Under the pieces are notes generated by a model. It was given only the letters and a program-made list of their open reading frames with translations, was not told the origin of the DNA and searched no databases. A stretch of 64,000 nucleotides of DNA, from contig JAFDYV010000004.1 of NCBI GenBank assembly GCA_018267275.1, positions 310,001 through 374,000 of the forward strand, read 5' to 3'. The translations under genes and the position numbers were made by a program. Of the stretch, positions 36,596 to 45,318 are shown piece after piece. Position 1 is the first letter of the stretch; each line of letters opens with the position of its first letter. Origin of the DNA: Bacteroidota bacterium (GTDB taxonomy: Bacteria; Bacteroidota; Bacteroidia; Cytophagales; Cyclobacteriaceae).

Positions 36596-37044
36596 TTCTT
36601 CCTTCTTTTTAATTCAATTCTTGATTCACTTTGTTGCACCGTCAGCGACTGGCTCTCAAAACCTTTCTTCTGAACAGTCACCGTTTCGCCAATGGCAATA
36701 TAAGGCAAAAAGAATGTGCCACAGTGATTAGTGGTGGTTAATACCTTCCCGTCTCTTGAAATAACCTCAGCGTACTTTATTTTTTTTCCTTTTGTAGAGA
36801 TCACCTCGCCATACAAGGGAATTTTTCCATCTGCCTGGATGATGATGACGCCCTTCCCTCCCTTAGGCCCGAAAAGTTCAACACCTTTTTTTCCATTCAG
36901 GTAGTCGATGCGCTCAAAGTTGTTGAGGTTAGTGGTGTCTTTTACTATTTGACCATTCAACATCACAATGGGCTTTGGCGTGGATTGTGTAAAACCGCTA
37001 GTGCAGAAGCCTGTCAGAGCCAAAAAAAGAAATATTCTTTTCAT
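36592..37044 (-). CDS. Secreted carboxypeptidase-regulatory-like domain protein
   Basis: 150 residues with signal peptide ending FTQ. The mature part has a region reminiscent of the TonB-plug-like turn (GPKGGKGVIII, compare GxxGANGVIxI) and then an Ig-like carboxypeptidase D regulatory fold (PLYGEVISTKGKKIKYAEVISRDGKVLTTTNHCGTFFLPYIAIGETVTVQKKGFES). Such mini proteins are thought to act as binding domains for TonB receptors or proteases. It overlaps the S41 protease start by four bases, suggesting a functional pair; the link is inferred. Confidence 0.7.
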   Translation of the reverse strand: MKRIFLFLALTGFCTSGFTQSTPKPIVMLNGQIVKDTTNLNNFERIDYLNGKKGVELFGPKGGKGVIIIQADGKIPLYGEVISTKGKKIKYAEVISRDGKVLTTTNHCGTFFLPYIAIGETVTVQKKGFESQSLTVQQSESRIELKRRKK

Positions 37045-37084
37045 TCCATTCTGTTTTCAGTGACAACTGCAATCTTCGAGCCAG

Positions 37085-38071
37085 CTATAGCGGTTTATAT
37101 TTTGATGCCTTGAATATTTGTTGCGCATTTCCTGTACGCATTAACGTGGGGAGGGTGACTTTCTCATTTTTTTTCATGTATTCATTGACAATTTGCCAGC
37201 CTACCCACATGCCAATTCTTCCCGGGCACTGATCACTGACTTCAAGCGTTTTAGGTCGCTCACTGATGTACTTTTGCTTTACCTGCCGGCTGGTGTTGAA
37301 AAATACCTCGTCATCCACCAAACGCTTCCAAATGATATCTTGGTTCTCGCGGGCACCATCAATTTCTAACTGCGTATAGCCTATGAATACGCTGTCGGGC
37401 ACGCAGGGCATCATATGTTTGGCAAAATAGTAAGCCTTGCCGTAGGCAATCATATCGGCCAAAACAGATTTATCCGCATCGTCTACTGAATTTTCAATTC
37501 CGTAAAGCAACATCGCGCTGGGCACCACGAAACCTTTGTGGTACCTCCGTTGCATGTACTCGTACATGTTGGGTTTATACTTTGCATCTCGGCCCAAATA
37601 GAAATCGAGCCCTACCATTATCAAAGAATCGCTCACAAACAGGTCGCTCTCCATCCCGGTGATCACGGTTTGTATTTTTGGTATCGGAAAATCCGGGTAG
37701 TAATAGCGTATGTTGGCAAATGCAGTTTCAAATTCTCTTTTCAGTTCGTCACCGTTGGCGAAAATGCGCTTGGTCTCCATCCTTAAGGTGTCGAACGATG
37801 GGTTGCGAAATCGTTGATACAATTGGTTGATAAATGCAGAGTCCGTTGGGTAGCCTTGTCGGTTGAAAAACACATCGCGCAAAGCGACATGCCGAGAGAA
37901 AAAATCCACAAGCTCCTGTTTGGTGGCAAAGGTAAACAGCGAATCCTCTAAGGATTGAAATTTAACTTCAATGGAGGTTGAAACTGGAGGTTGAAACGCA
38001 CATTCTTCACCGTCCCTTTTACACGAAGCGAACAGCACCCCAGAAACCAATAGCAATAGAAATCGATTCAT
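37085..38071 (-). CDS. gldB: GldB-like gliding motility lipoprotein
   Basis: 328 residues from ATG 38071 (MNRFLLLLVSGVLFASC, lipobox FASC); a longer reading from 38128 adds 19 residues. The body matches the GldB plan: an N-terminal segment around LEDSLFTFATKQEL, then IPKIQTVITGMES, then LIMVGLDFYLGRDAKY, followed by Y-P-x-x-x-Y-MQRRY and a C-terminal SDQCPGRIGMWVGWQIVNEYMKK. GldB is a lipoprotein needed for gliding in Flavobacterium; in other gliders the family is retained with the type IX secretion and motility apparatus. It sits alone here, divergent from the nucleoside kinase gene. Confidence 0.8.
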   Translation of the reverse strand: MNRFLLLLVSGVLFASCKRDGEECAFQPPVSTSIEVKFQSLEDSLFTFATKQELVDFFSRHVALRDVFFNRQGYPTDSAFINQLYQRFRNPSFDTLRMETKRIFANGDELKREFETAFANIRYYYPDFPIPKIQTVITGMESDLFVSDSLIMVGLDFYLGRDAKYKPNMYEYMQRRYHKGFVVPSAMLLYGIENSVDDADKSVLADMIAYGKAYYFAKHMMPCVPDSVFIGYTQLEIDGARENQDIIWKRLVDDEVFFNTSRQVKQKYISERPKTLEVSDQCPGRIGMWVGWQIVNEYMKKNEKVTLPTLMRTGNAQQIFKASKYKPL

Positions 38072-38155
38072 TGTGAGAAGATTACGCAGCAACAACGAAT
38101 AAACTGCGTGTTGCTTGCTGATAAACACATATTTTTACAAAAATATCATTTCGCT

Positions 38156-38785
38156 TTGAAGAAGTTAAAACATATCGCTGTTGCGGGAAACATTGGCTCG
38201 GGAAAAACCACTTTGGCAGAGAAACTCGCCAAACATTACGGATGGGCACCGCTTTACGAATCGGTAGACCACAACCCGTATTTGCGCGACTTTTATGAAG
38301 ACATGACCCGATGGGCCTTTCATTTACAAATTTACTTTTTGAATAGTCGCTTCAACCAGGTACGACAAATCCGCGAAAGCGAGAAGCCGATTATCCAAGA
38401 CCGCACCATTTATGAAGATGCCCACATTTTTGCTGCCAACCTGCACAAGAGTGGCCATATCAACGAACGTGATTATCAGAGTTATCTAGATATCTACAAC
38501 TCGATGGTAAATTTTGTGCAGCCACCAGATCTTCTGATTTACCTGAAGGCTGATATCCCAAAACTTGTTCAGCAAATTCAAAAAAGGAACCGAGATTTTG
38601 AATTCAACATTAAGCTCGACTATTTAAAGACTTTGAACGAACACTACGAAAAGTGGATTGGCGGCTATCGGTCTGGCAAGCTTCTGACCATTGATGTGAA
38701 CAAGATGGACTTTGTGGAAAACATTGAAGACTTTGCTTACATCATCGGCCGAATAGACTTAGAAGTAAACAGTCTATTTAGTTGA
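38156..38785 (+). CDS. Deoxynucleoside kinase
   Basis: About 209 residues from TTG 38156 (read as MKKLKHIAVAGNIGSGKTT); the GTG at 38108 would add sixteen residues before the P-loop strand, which is not normal. Motifs: P-loop GNIGSGKTT near residue 12, base-catalytic ESVDHNPYL, the DRT (ERS-type) motif in IIQDRTIYEDAHIF, and the arginine-rich lid IQKRNRDFE. It phosphorylates deoxynucleosides (dAdo/dGuo/dCyd group) to monophosphates for salvage. Its 3' end overlaps the hydrolase gene on the other strand by twelve bases. Confidence 0.9.
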   Translation: MKKLKHIAVAGNIGSGKTTLAEKLAKHYGWAPLYESVDHNPYLRDFYEDMTRWAFHLQIYFLNSRFNQVRQIRESEKPIIQDRTIYEDAHIFAANLHKSGHINERDYQSYLDIYNSMVNFVQPPDLLIYLKADIPKLVQQIQKRNRDFEFNIKLDYLKTLNEHYEKWIGGYRSGKLLTIDVNKMDFVENIEDFAYIIGRIDLEVNSLFS

Positions 38786-39427
38786 CGCAATCCACTTAGC
38801 GGTTTCTTCTGCCAGCAACGGCAATAAGTTTTCTTTTCCTTTTTTGAAAGCGTGGTCAGCACCCTCGAACCTGATCAATGTAGCGTGCGGTAATGATTTT
38901 GTGACCTCTTCGAGTAAAACCCATTGCGCCAACTCATCTTTCGTACCCTGTAAAAATAACATAGGTGCATTTATTCCTTTTAGGTGCTCGGCTCGCTCTA
39001 CCCCTGGTTTGCCAGCTGGGTGCAGCGGAAAGCCGAACAACGCAATCCCCTTTACGTAAGCATTGGGTTGAAGCGCTAAGAGCTGAGAGCTCATGCGACC
39101 CCCAAACGATTTGCCGGCAAGAAATAACGAAGCGTGTGGAGCCAAAGCCCGAGCTTCTTTCACAGCAGCCTCAATTGTTTTGTGAGCGATTGTGGGCACA
39201 TCGGGCCTTCGTTTTTTGTTTTCAATAAATGGAAAATTAAATCGCAACGTAGAGACGTTTTGCTTAGCCAATTCATGGGCCAAGCCCACCATAAAATGAT
39301 GATTCATGCCCGCACCCGCCCCGTGCGCCAATGTAAGCGTTGCGATCGATTGGCTGCCTTGCGTCCACTCTGCCGAAACTTCTCCAATGCTTTCGGAGAC
39401 ATTCAACTTCAACGATTGACTTTGCAT
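38774..39427 (-). CDS. Alpha/beta hydrolase, KANL3/Tex30-like
   Basis: 217 residues with the dienelactone-hydrolase-like fold: LAHGAGAGMNHHFM (oxyanion loop) near residue 33, nucleophile elbow GKSFGG near 106, catalytic Asp in GTKDELA near 162 and His in GADHAF near 190. This set and the GAG-x-x-MxH-x-FM head are those of the KANL3/Tex30 hydrolase-like family, which is of unknown activity. It is cytoplasmic. The gene ends inside the last codons of the convergent kinase gene. Confidence 0.85.
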   Translation of the reverse strand: MQSQSLKLNVSESIGEVSAEWTQGSQSIATLTLAHGAGAGMNHHFMVGLAHELAKQNVSTLRFNFPFIENKKRRPDVPTIAHKTIEAAVKEARALAPHASLFLAGKSFGGRMSSQLLALQPNAYVKGIALFGFPLHPAGKPGVERAEHLKGINAPMLFLQGTKDELAQWVLLEEVTKSLPHATLIRFEGADHAFKKGKENLLPLLAEETAKWIASTK

Positions 39428-39430
39428 TGG

Positions 39431-40528
39431 TCAATCGATTAAAAGCTTTTTAGAATAGAGTAGCATCGGAACTGCAAAAACTAAAATCAAAACATACGCC
39501 AATGCTTCATAGCCCTTAGCAACTAAGTCGATGATGCCCACCTGTGCCAAAATAAGCGAGGCAACCAAGGCAATAGTTGCAATACCTGCCCGCGTCAACT
39601 TTGACATCTTTTTCTTTTTGCGTTCTTCCAAATCAACTTCAATTCGGCTAATGAACGCGTGTATCATACCTGTAGCGGTTTCAACGAGGGTCCACCCCAC
39701 TACAATACCGAATACAACAATTAGCGCAGGATGGAACGACTTTAGAATCTCAAGCCATGGCACGGACGAAGCTAAAATGGTAGCATCAGGGTAATAACCC
39801 ATTATCGCAAAATAGGTGATGAACCAAGGGACGGTCATCAACAACCCCGCTATGAAGCCAGCTACCACACTCTCTCTTCTGGATTGCACATCGCGATAAG
39901 TAAACATGGCTGCAGGATATACACCGAGATTATAGCCTACATACAAGATACCCGTCCACAACAGTGAAGGCATTGAGGACGACTGAAAGCTCACATCTCC
40001 GCGGTGAAATACAGACCACATTTGGTCGCTGCGTTGTTGGTATACCACAAAAGCAAAGATGAAGTAAGCGGCAAACAATGCGATGGTACCGATGGTCTCT
40101 AATTTTGCAATAACATCCTCACCTTTGTAGTTGAGAAAGCCTACCAACAAAACGATGATGAGCACGCCCACCCACGGTTCAAATCCCATCGTGCTATGCA
40201 AAATGGCTCCGGCTGCAGAAGCCATCACTGCAATGATCAAAACAGCGCCAAGCAGGTAGGCAATTTCATACAGTACCCAAGCGCGCCCCACCATTTTACT
40301 TAGAAGCGATTTGTAGTCGTAAACTTTCCAAATGCGAGAGGCCTCCATGCTCAACATCGCCATTAGTGAAAAGCCAAAAAAAATCATCACTCCACAAATC
40401 CAACCATTGGCGCCAAACTTCGCACCGTACTCTACGATCTCTCGGCCTGTGGCATAACCTCCACCGATTAATACAGATTGCAAAATGATACCGGGGAGGA
40501 AAATGCGTTTGAGATAAGATGAGTTCAT
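39431..40528 (-). CDS. YkvI-like membrane permease (APC superfamily)
   Basis: 365 residues from ATG 40528 (MNSSYLKRIFLPGIILQSVLIGGGYATGREIVEYG); ten to eleven membrane spans. The N-terminal broken helix with GGGYATGRE is the mark of YkvI-type members of the amino-acid/polyamine/organocation transporter group, and the AMMYPFL-like conserved loops are replaced here by LGVYPAAMFTYRDV. Substrate is unknown, often thought to be a branched-chain amino acid or similar small solute. It lies three bases from the hydrolase gene end, so the two may share a transcript. Confidence 0.85.
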   Translation of the reverse strand: MNSSYLKRIFLPGIILQSVLIGGGYATGREIVEYGAKFGANGWICGVMIFFGFSLMAMLSMEASRIWKVYDYKSLLSKMVGRAWVLYEIAYLLGAVLIIAVMASAAGAILHSTMGFEPWVGVLIIVLLVGFLNYKGEDVIAKLETIGTIALFAAYFIFAFVVYQQRSDQMWSVFHRGDVSFQSSSMPSLLWTGILYVGYNLGVYPAAMFTYRDVQSRRESVVAGFIAGLLMTVPWFITYFAIMGYYPDATILASSVPWLEILKSFHPALIVVFGIVVGWTLVETATGMIHAFISRIEVDLEERKKKKMSKLTRAGIATIALVASLILAQVGIIDLVAKGYEALAYVLILVFAVPMLLYSKKLLID

Positions 40529-40581
40529 AGTACAATCAGTTCTCACCAAGTTAATGGAAAAAAGTTTGTTATCTTTACTTC

Positions 40582-41166
40582 ATGATTGGTTCAAACCAAA
40601 AAAAGAAATATACCGAGCAAGAATATTTGGAGCTTGAGAGAAAGGCCGAGTACAAAAGTGAGTTTTTTGGTGGAGAAATTTTTGCAATGAGCGGTGCAAC
40701 AAACCCTCATAATATTATCACCACCAACTTCATTTCTTTTTTAGTAAACAAACTTCGGGGTCAAGGTTGTAGACCATATGGGTCGGACATGAGAGTGCGG
40801 ACCCCCATCAATTCACTTTATGCCTACCCGGACATCAGTGTGGTGTGTGGAGAACGAAAGTTTCTAGACAACGAGTTTGATACCTTATTGAACCCAGTTT
40901 TTATCTGTGAAGTATTGTCTAAGTCAACTGCTGATTACGATACCGGTGGTAAATTTATGCGTTATCGCTCCATCGAGTCATTGAAAGAATACTGGGTGAT
41001 TTCATCATTAGAATACCGATTACAAAAATTTGTGAAGCAGTCGAATAGTAGCTGGCTTTTATCAGAAACCACAAATGTACAAGATACTATTTTGATTGAA
41101 TCGCTTAATGTGGAGGTGCCCCTACAAGAAATCTATTTCGAAGTTCAATTCGAAACCACAAACTGA
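40582..41166 (+). CDS. Uma2-family (DUF820) restriction-endonuclease-fold protein
   Basis: 194 residues. The nuclease core is clear: YLELERKAEYKSEFFGGEIFAMSGA at the start, YPDISVVCG with the catalytic Asp and VFICEVLSKST with the Glu, near residues 80 and 110. Uma2 (DUF820) proteins have a PD-(D/E)XK-type fold and are numerous in Cyanobacteria and Bacteroidota; their DNA or RNA target is unknown and many copies look selfish or defence-related. A near-consensus promoter element (TATCTTTA) lies eight bases before the ATG. It is divergent from the YkvI permease. Confidence 0.88.
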   Translation: MIGSNQKKKYTEQEYLELERKAEYKSEFFGGEIFAMSGATNPHNIITTNFISFLVNKLRGQGCRPYGSDMRVRTPINSLYAYPDISVVCGERKFLDNEFDTLLNPVFICEVLSKSTADYDTGGKFMRYRSIESLKEYWVISSLEYRLQKFVKQSNSSWLLSETTNVQDTILIESLNVEVPLQEIYFEVQFETTN

Positions 41167-41178
41167 GGAAAGGGTCGT

Positions 41179-42207
41179 TCAGTTATATTTCACGTAATTC
41201 TCCCACTTCTCCATTACCTCTTTAAAATCATTGGGTAGTTCAGAATCAAATTGAAGAAATTTTTGTGTTGTGGGGTGTGTAAATCCCAGGGTTTTCGCGT
41301 GCAGCGCTTGGCGCGGGATTACTTTAAAACAATTGTCAACGAACTGCTTGTATTTGCTGAATACAGTGCCTTTCAATACCTCATTTCCTCCGTAGGTAGC
41401 ATCATTGAAGATGGTGTTTCCAATAAACTTCATGTGCGCACGTATCTGGTGCGTGCGACCTGTTTCCAATTTGCATTCAATTAACGATACGTAACGCAAA
41501 TCGCGCAGCACTTTGTAGTGAGTAATGGCAGTTCGGCCAAAATCACCTTCCGGAAAAGCAACGGTTATTCGTCTGTCCTTTAAACTACGGCCCACATGTA
41601 CATTGATGGTTCCTTCGGGCGGGTCGGGTATACCCCACACAATGGCGTTATACGTTCGTTCAATGCTATGGTCGAAAAACTGTTTCGCAAGCGAAGTCAT
41701 TGCCACTTCAGTTTTTGCTATCACCAACAAACCAGAAGTATCTTTATCAATGCGATGTACCAACCCGGGCCTGCCCTCGTTGCCTTTCATCTCTGGCAGA
41801 TTTTGAAAATGATACGTTAGCGCATTCACCAACGTGCCGCTCCAGTTCTGATAGGCAGGGTGCACTACCATGCCCGGTTCTTTGTTTACCACCAATACGT
41901 GTTCATCTTCAAAGACAATATTGAGCGGAATGTTTTCAGGCTTTACATCGGTATCGCGTGGCGGTTCGGGTAGCGAAATCACAATCACATCGTGGGGATG
42001 CACTTTGTAGTTGGGCTTAATGGCTTTGTCGTTTACTGTTACAAAACCATCGTGAATGCCATTTTGGATTTTTGAGCGCGTCACGTTCGGCAAGCGGTCC
42101 ATCAAAAATTTATCAATGCGCAACAAACTTTGGCCGGCATCAGCCACAATGCGGTGGTGTTCGAAGAGGCCTTCTTCGTTGTCGTCTAGTTCATCTTCTT
42201 GCATCAT
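41179..42207 (-). CDS. rluD: RluD-type 23S rRNA pseudouridine synthase
   Basis: 342 residues with an N-terminal S4 RNA-binding domain (LLRIDKFLMDRLPNVTRSKIQNGIHDGFVTVN) and the RluA-family catalytic domain: LVHRIDKDTSGLLVIAKT with the catalytic Asp (HRIDKDTSG), plus ETGRTHQIRAHM near the C-terminus. Such enzymes make pseudouridines 1911/1915/1917 in helix 69 of 23S rRNA; the specific sites in this organism are inferred. It begins with two ATG codons and overlaps the end of the holin-like gene (ATGA), so it follows it in one transcript. Confidence 0.93.
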   Translation of the reverse strand: MMQEDELDDNEEGLFEHHRIVADAGQSLLRIDKFLMDRLPNVTRSKIQNGIHDGFVTVNDKAIKPNYKVHPHDVIVISLPEPPRDTDVKPENIPLNIVFEDEHVLVVNKEPGMVVHPAYQNWSGTLVNALTYHFQNLPEMKGNEGRPGLVHRIDKDTSGLLVIAKTEVAMTSLAKQFFDHSIERTYNAIVWGIPDPPEGTINVHVGRSLKDRRITVAFPEGDFGRTAITHYKVLRDLRYVSLIECKLETGRTHQIRAHMKFIGNTIFNDATYGGNEVLKGTVFSKYKQFVDNCFKVIPRQALHAKTLGFTHPTTQKFLQFDSELPNDFKEVMEKWENYVKYN

Positions 42208-42557
42208 GCTTGCTTTTTATCTTTCAGAATGTCGTTGATGATGCTATTGAATATGGACATAATTAGGCTGAAGGCCAGCGCCCACCAAAACCCATTCACT
42301 GAGAAACCCGGTACAAAGTAATCAGCCATTAAAATAATGATGGCATTGATCACCAATAAGAAGAGACCAAGCGTGACAACAGTAATGGGAATTGTTAGCA
42401 CAATTAAAATTGGCTTAATGATGACGTTGGCGAGGGAAAGAACCAATGCAGTAATCAAAGCGGTTTCGTAGTTCGTCACGTCTACACCTGGTAGCAAATA
42501 AGCAGTGAGCAAAACTGCCACACCATTTAGCAAAAAACGGACTAAGAGATTGACCAT
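42204..42557 (-). CDS. Phage holin family 4-type membrane protein
   Basis: 117 residues, four membrane helices, with LLNGVAVLLTAYLLPGVDV, LALVLSLANVIIKPILIVLTIPIT and LFLLVINAIIILMADYFVPGF, the signature of the PF04020 family (YvlD-like, named after phage holins). Most bacterial copies are ordinary chromosomal membrane proteins, not lysis genes; nothing else phage-like is nearby. It is translated together with the RluD gene through a four-base overlap. Confidence 0.88.
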   Translation of the reverse strand: MVNLLVRFLLNGVAVLLTAYLLPGVDVTNYETALITALVLSLANVIIKPILIVLTIPITVVTLGLFLLVINAIIILMADYFVPGFSVNGFWWALAFSLIMSIFNSIINDILKDKKQA

Positions 42558-42698
42558 GTTTTCAAGTTATCATAAAGAGGCTGCATTCTGTGCAAACAAA
42601 AGCCTTTTGATTGAAGTTAAACGTAAAAGTAGCAAAACAAAAATTGTATTCGCTTTCCAATTGCGCTTGCCGTGCACAAAATGGTAAATTAGCAGCCG

Positions 42699-44069
42699 AT
42701 GTACGCCATTGTAGATATTGAAACCACGGGAGGCTATGCGAATAATCACCGCATTACAGAGATAGCTATTTACCATTACGATGGTTATCGCATCACCGAA
42801 AAATTTCGCACGTTACTCAACCCAGGCCGAAGCGTTCCTCAATTCATCACAGGGCTTACAGGCATCACCTCAAAAATGGTATCAGAGGCACCGGAGTTTT
42901 CTGAAATGGCAGAAGAGATTCTTTCGCATTTGAAAGACCGCGTGTTTGTTGCGCACAACGCTCATTTCGATTACAGCTTTGTGAAGAAAGAGTTTGAGTC
43001 CGTTGGTTACAATTTTCAAAGCAAAAAATTGTGTACTGTTCGCCTCGCGCGAAAAATTATCCCGGGATTAGAATCGTACAGCCTGGGTAGGTTGGCAGAA
43101 AGTTTAGGTATCAGAATTCCCGACAGGCACCGCGCGGGCGGTGACGCGCATGCCACCGCCAAGATCTTTGAAATCTTATTGAAGCGCGATAACTCGGGCG
43201 TTATCGCCAAAGCATTGAAGCGCAACTCTGGCGAAACGATTCTTCCACCCAATTTAGAAAAAGAAGAATTTGACAGACTGCCCGCGAAAGCTGGGGTGTA
43301 TTATTTTTTGGATGCTCGCGGGCAAGTGATATACGTAGGCAAGGCACTCAATATCAAAAAGAGAATTGCGGGACATTTTGCGGGTGAGGCACGCGAGTGG
43401 AATCGTTCCAACATCCGCAATGAAATTCATCACATTACCTACGAGCTAACCGGCAGCGAGTTGATTGCGTTGATTCTAGAATCACAAGAGATCAGGAGGC
43501 TGTGGCCCAAGTACAACCTTGCTCAAAAATACAAAACCGAAGAGTGGGGTGTGTACGACTATGAAGACCGCAACGGGTATCTGCGCTTCTGTGTGAATGT
43601 GGTGAGCAAAGGGACGAAGCCTTTGATTACGTTCAGTAGCAAAGGCGATGCATGGAGCTTTATGTGGGAAAAAGTGAAAGCATATGACCTGTGCCCCAAG
43701 CACAGCGGCTTGCAACTGGCAAAGGGTTTATGTTTTAGTTATCAGTCGGGTTCATGCAAAGGGGCTTGCCAAGGTGTGGAATCAGCCAAGAAGTACAACA
43801 AGCGTGCGCAGAAAGCGGTTGATTCATTTTTTGAAGAAGGTGAATCGGTAGCGATTATTGGGCAGGGAAGAATGGTGGAAGAAAAATCGTTGGTACTGAT
43901 TGAAAACGGAAACTATGTGGGCTTTGGCTTCGTGCCGAAAGAAGAATCTATTGGCTCGCTGGAATCTGCGCGAAATTTTATCAAGCCGAGCAAAGAAAAC
44001 CGCGTGGTTCAGAATTTGGTGAATTCGTATTTGTTAAATCCGAAAGGAGCGGAGGTGGTGGTGTTTTGA
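42699..44069 (+). CDS. DEDDh exonuclease / GIY-YIG nuclease fusion
   Basis: 456 residues. Residues 1-170 form a DnaQ-like 3'-5' exonuclease: VDIETTG (D-E), HNAHFDYSF (D), and HRAGGDA (H-x-D) give the DEDDh set. Residues about 200-290 are a GIY-YIG nuclease as in the UvrC N-terminus and Cho: AGVYYFLDARGQVIYVGKALNIKKRI with the conserved Arg, and LILESQEIRRLWPKYN with the Glu. The last 160 residues carry four Cys (CPKHSGLQLAKGLC, CKGAC), as in Cho-type proteins that resemble UvrC's C-rich segment. This fusion is widespread in Bacteroidota and Actinobacteria and is probably a repair nuclease. Confidence 0.9.
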   Translation: MYAIVDIETTGGYANNHRITEIAIYHYDGYRITEKFRTLLNPGRSVPQFITGLTGITSKMVSEAPEFSEMAEEILSHLKDRVFVAHNAHFDYSFVKKEFESVGYNFQSKKLCTVRLARKIIPGLESYSLGRLAESLGIRIPDRHRAGGDAHATAKIFEILLKRDNSGVIAKALKRNSGETILPPNLEKEEFDRLPAKAGVYYFLDARGQVIYVGKALNIKKRIAGHFAGEAREWNRSNIRNEIHHITYELTGSELIALILESQEIRRLWPKYNLAQKYKTEEWGVYDYEDRNGYLRFCVNVVSKGTKPLITFSSKGDAWSFMWEKVKAYDLCPKHSGLQLAKGLCFSYQSGSCKGACQGVESAKKYNKRAQKAVDSFFEEGESVAIIGQGRMVEEKSLVLIENGNYVGFGFVPKEESIGSLESARNFIKPSKENRVVQNLVNSYLLNPKGAEVVVF

Positions 44070-44120
44070 AATCTTCACTTAGGAGATACGACTGAAGATT
44101 CCGCAACAGAATTCCAAATC

Positions 44121-44146
44121 AGATTCTTCGCGCTCGCGCTCAGAAT
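44121..44146. repeat. GATTCTTCGCGC-type dispersed repeat
   Basis: Reverse complement starts ATTCTGAGCGCGAGCGC and continues GAAGAATCT, the common Bacteroidota intergenic motif in which TTCTGAGCG is followed by GCGAAGAATCT. It sits between two convergent genes; the inner GCGCTCGCGC is nearly self-complementary. Confidence 0.55.
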
Positions 44147-44157
44147 TTGAACTTCGG

Positions 44158-45210
44158 TTAAAACAAACTCAAACTCCCTCCCTTCCTGAACTTTGTCAAA
44201 TCATAAACGGGCATGGTTTTGCCGGCAAAGTATTTTTTCTTCGAGGCTTTAAAAAGTTGATGAATCGCATCGGCAACATTACCCTCGCCACTCATACGCC
44301 TGCCAAAGTTCGAATCGTTTACGTTGCCACCGTGCATCGAACATATTTGGTTCCACACTTTTTCAAATCGGTCGGGGAAGTTTTTGCGAAGCCAATCTTC
44401 AAAGATTTTGCCGATGGAGCCGTTCAATCGCACTACCGTCATGCCCGCATTGAGCGCGCCATGGTCAGCGGCCGCTTTTAAAACTTCAGGTATCTCGTGA
44501 TGGTTTAATCCCGGAATGATGGGCGCATTCATGATCCCCACCGGCACGTTGGCTTTTGCAAGTGTTTCTACAGTTTTAAATCTCTTGATAGAACTGGCTG
44601 TGCGCGGCTCCATGGCCCTTCGTAGCTCTTCATCCAATGTGGTAATAGAAATATAGACGTGGACTAAGTTGTCGGCTGCCAAATCCTGCAGCAAATCTAA
44701 ATCACGTAGCACCAAACTGTTTTTCGAAATAATACTCACCGGATGCCGATAATTCGCCAACACTTTCAGCATCTTTCGCGTAATCTCAAACTTCTTTTCT
44801 TGTGGCTGGTAGCAATCGGTATTGCCACTCAACATGATGGGAACGGCATTCCAGGTAGGCTTCAGCAATTCCTTTTCTAAAAGCTGAGGCGCATTTCTCT
44901 TTACAATGATTTTGCTTTCAAAGTCCAACCCAGCACTAAAGCCGTAGTACTCGTGCGTGTTGCGGGCATAGCAATAAATGCACCCATGCTCGCAGCCTTG
45001 GTAAGGATTCATCGAAAAACCAAAACCCAAGTCAGGGCTATCCACACGATTGAGGATCTTTCTGGCATTCTCTTGAAAGATTTGCGTGTGCGGATTTTCC
45101 AACAAAGGTTCATCCAGCCCCTCGATATGCTGGGCAACATAGTGCGCCTTCAAGAACTTGTTTTCGGTTTTAATTTGCGCCCCACGCCCTTTTAAGTAAT
45201 CCTCTTCCAT
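44158..45210 (-). CDS. PA0069-family radical SAM protein
   Basis: 350 residues from ATG 45210. The [4Fe-4S]-binding motif is GCEHGCIYCYAR near residue 75 (C-x3-C-x2-C), with the SAM-radical fold around it (LSGNTDCYQPQEK, VHVYISITTLDEELRRAMEPR). This group, sometimes annotated as spore photoproduct lyase-like (PA0069 family), has unknown substrate; some members occur with DNA-damage genes. A 21-base palindrome immediately upstream suggests the gene is regulated by a dimeric repressor. Confidence 0.9.
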   Translation of the reverse strand: MEEDYLKGRGAQIKTENKFLKAHYVAQHIEGLDEPLLENPHTQIFQENARKILNRVDSPDLGFGFSMNPYQGCEHGCIYCYARNTHEYYGFSAGLDFESKIIVKRNAPQLLEKELLKPTWNAVPIMLSGNTDCYQPQEKKFEITRKMLKVLANYRHPVSIISKNSLVLRDLDLLQDLAADNLVHVYISITTLDEELRRAMEPRTASSIKRFKTVETLAKANVPVGIMNAPIIPGLNHHEIPEVLKAAADHGALNAGMTVVRLNGSIGKIFEDWLRKNFPDRFEKVWNQICSMHGGNVNDSNFGRRMSGEGNVADAIHQLFKASKKKYFAGKTMPVYDLTKFRKGGSLSLF

Positions 45211-45219
45211 CAAAGCAAT

Positions 45220-45240
45220 ATTACTAAATATTTTAGTAAT
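45220..45240. promoter_or_regulatory. 21-base operator-like palindrome
   Basis: ATTACTAAA, TAT, TTTAGTAAT: two perfect nine-base arms around three bases. It ends ten bases before the radical SAM start and so overlaps where its promoter should be. A minus-strand TTGCTTTG (near TAnnTTTG) lies between the palindrome and the ATG. Confidence 0.55.
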
Positions 45241-45278
45241 TCATTGAAAAGATTAGAATTTACGTAAAAAAGAAGGTT

Positions 45279-45286
45279 TACATTTG
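45279..45286 (+). promoter_or_regulatory. -7 element before the PLP-dependent deaminase gene
   Basis: TACATTTG, a match to TAnnTTTG, 32 bases before the ATG at 45319. The expected TTTG upstream is poor. Confidence 0.45.
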
Positions 45287-45318
45287 GCTTTGCAATAGAA
45301 AAAATCAAGCGCCAATAG

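Noticed and set aside
42204..42557. Prophage remnant suggested by the holin-family protein
   Set aside because: This family is widely found as ordinary chromosomal genes and no other phage gene is nearby.
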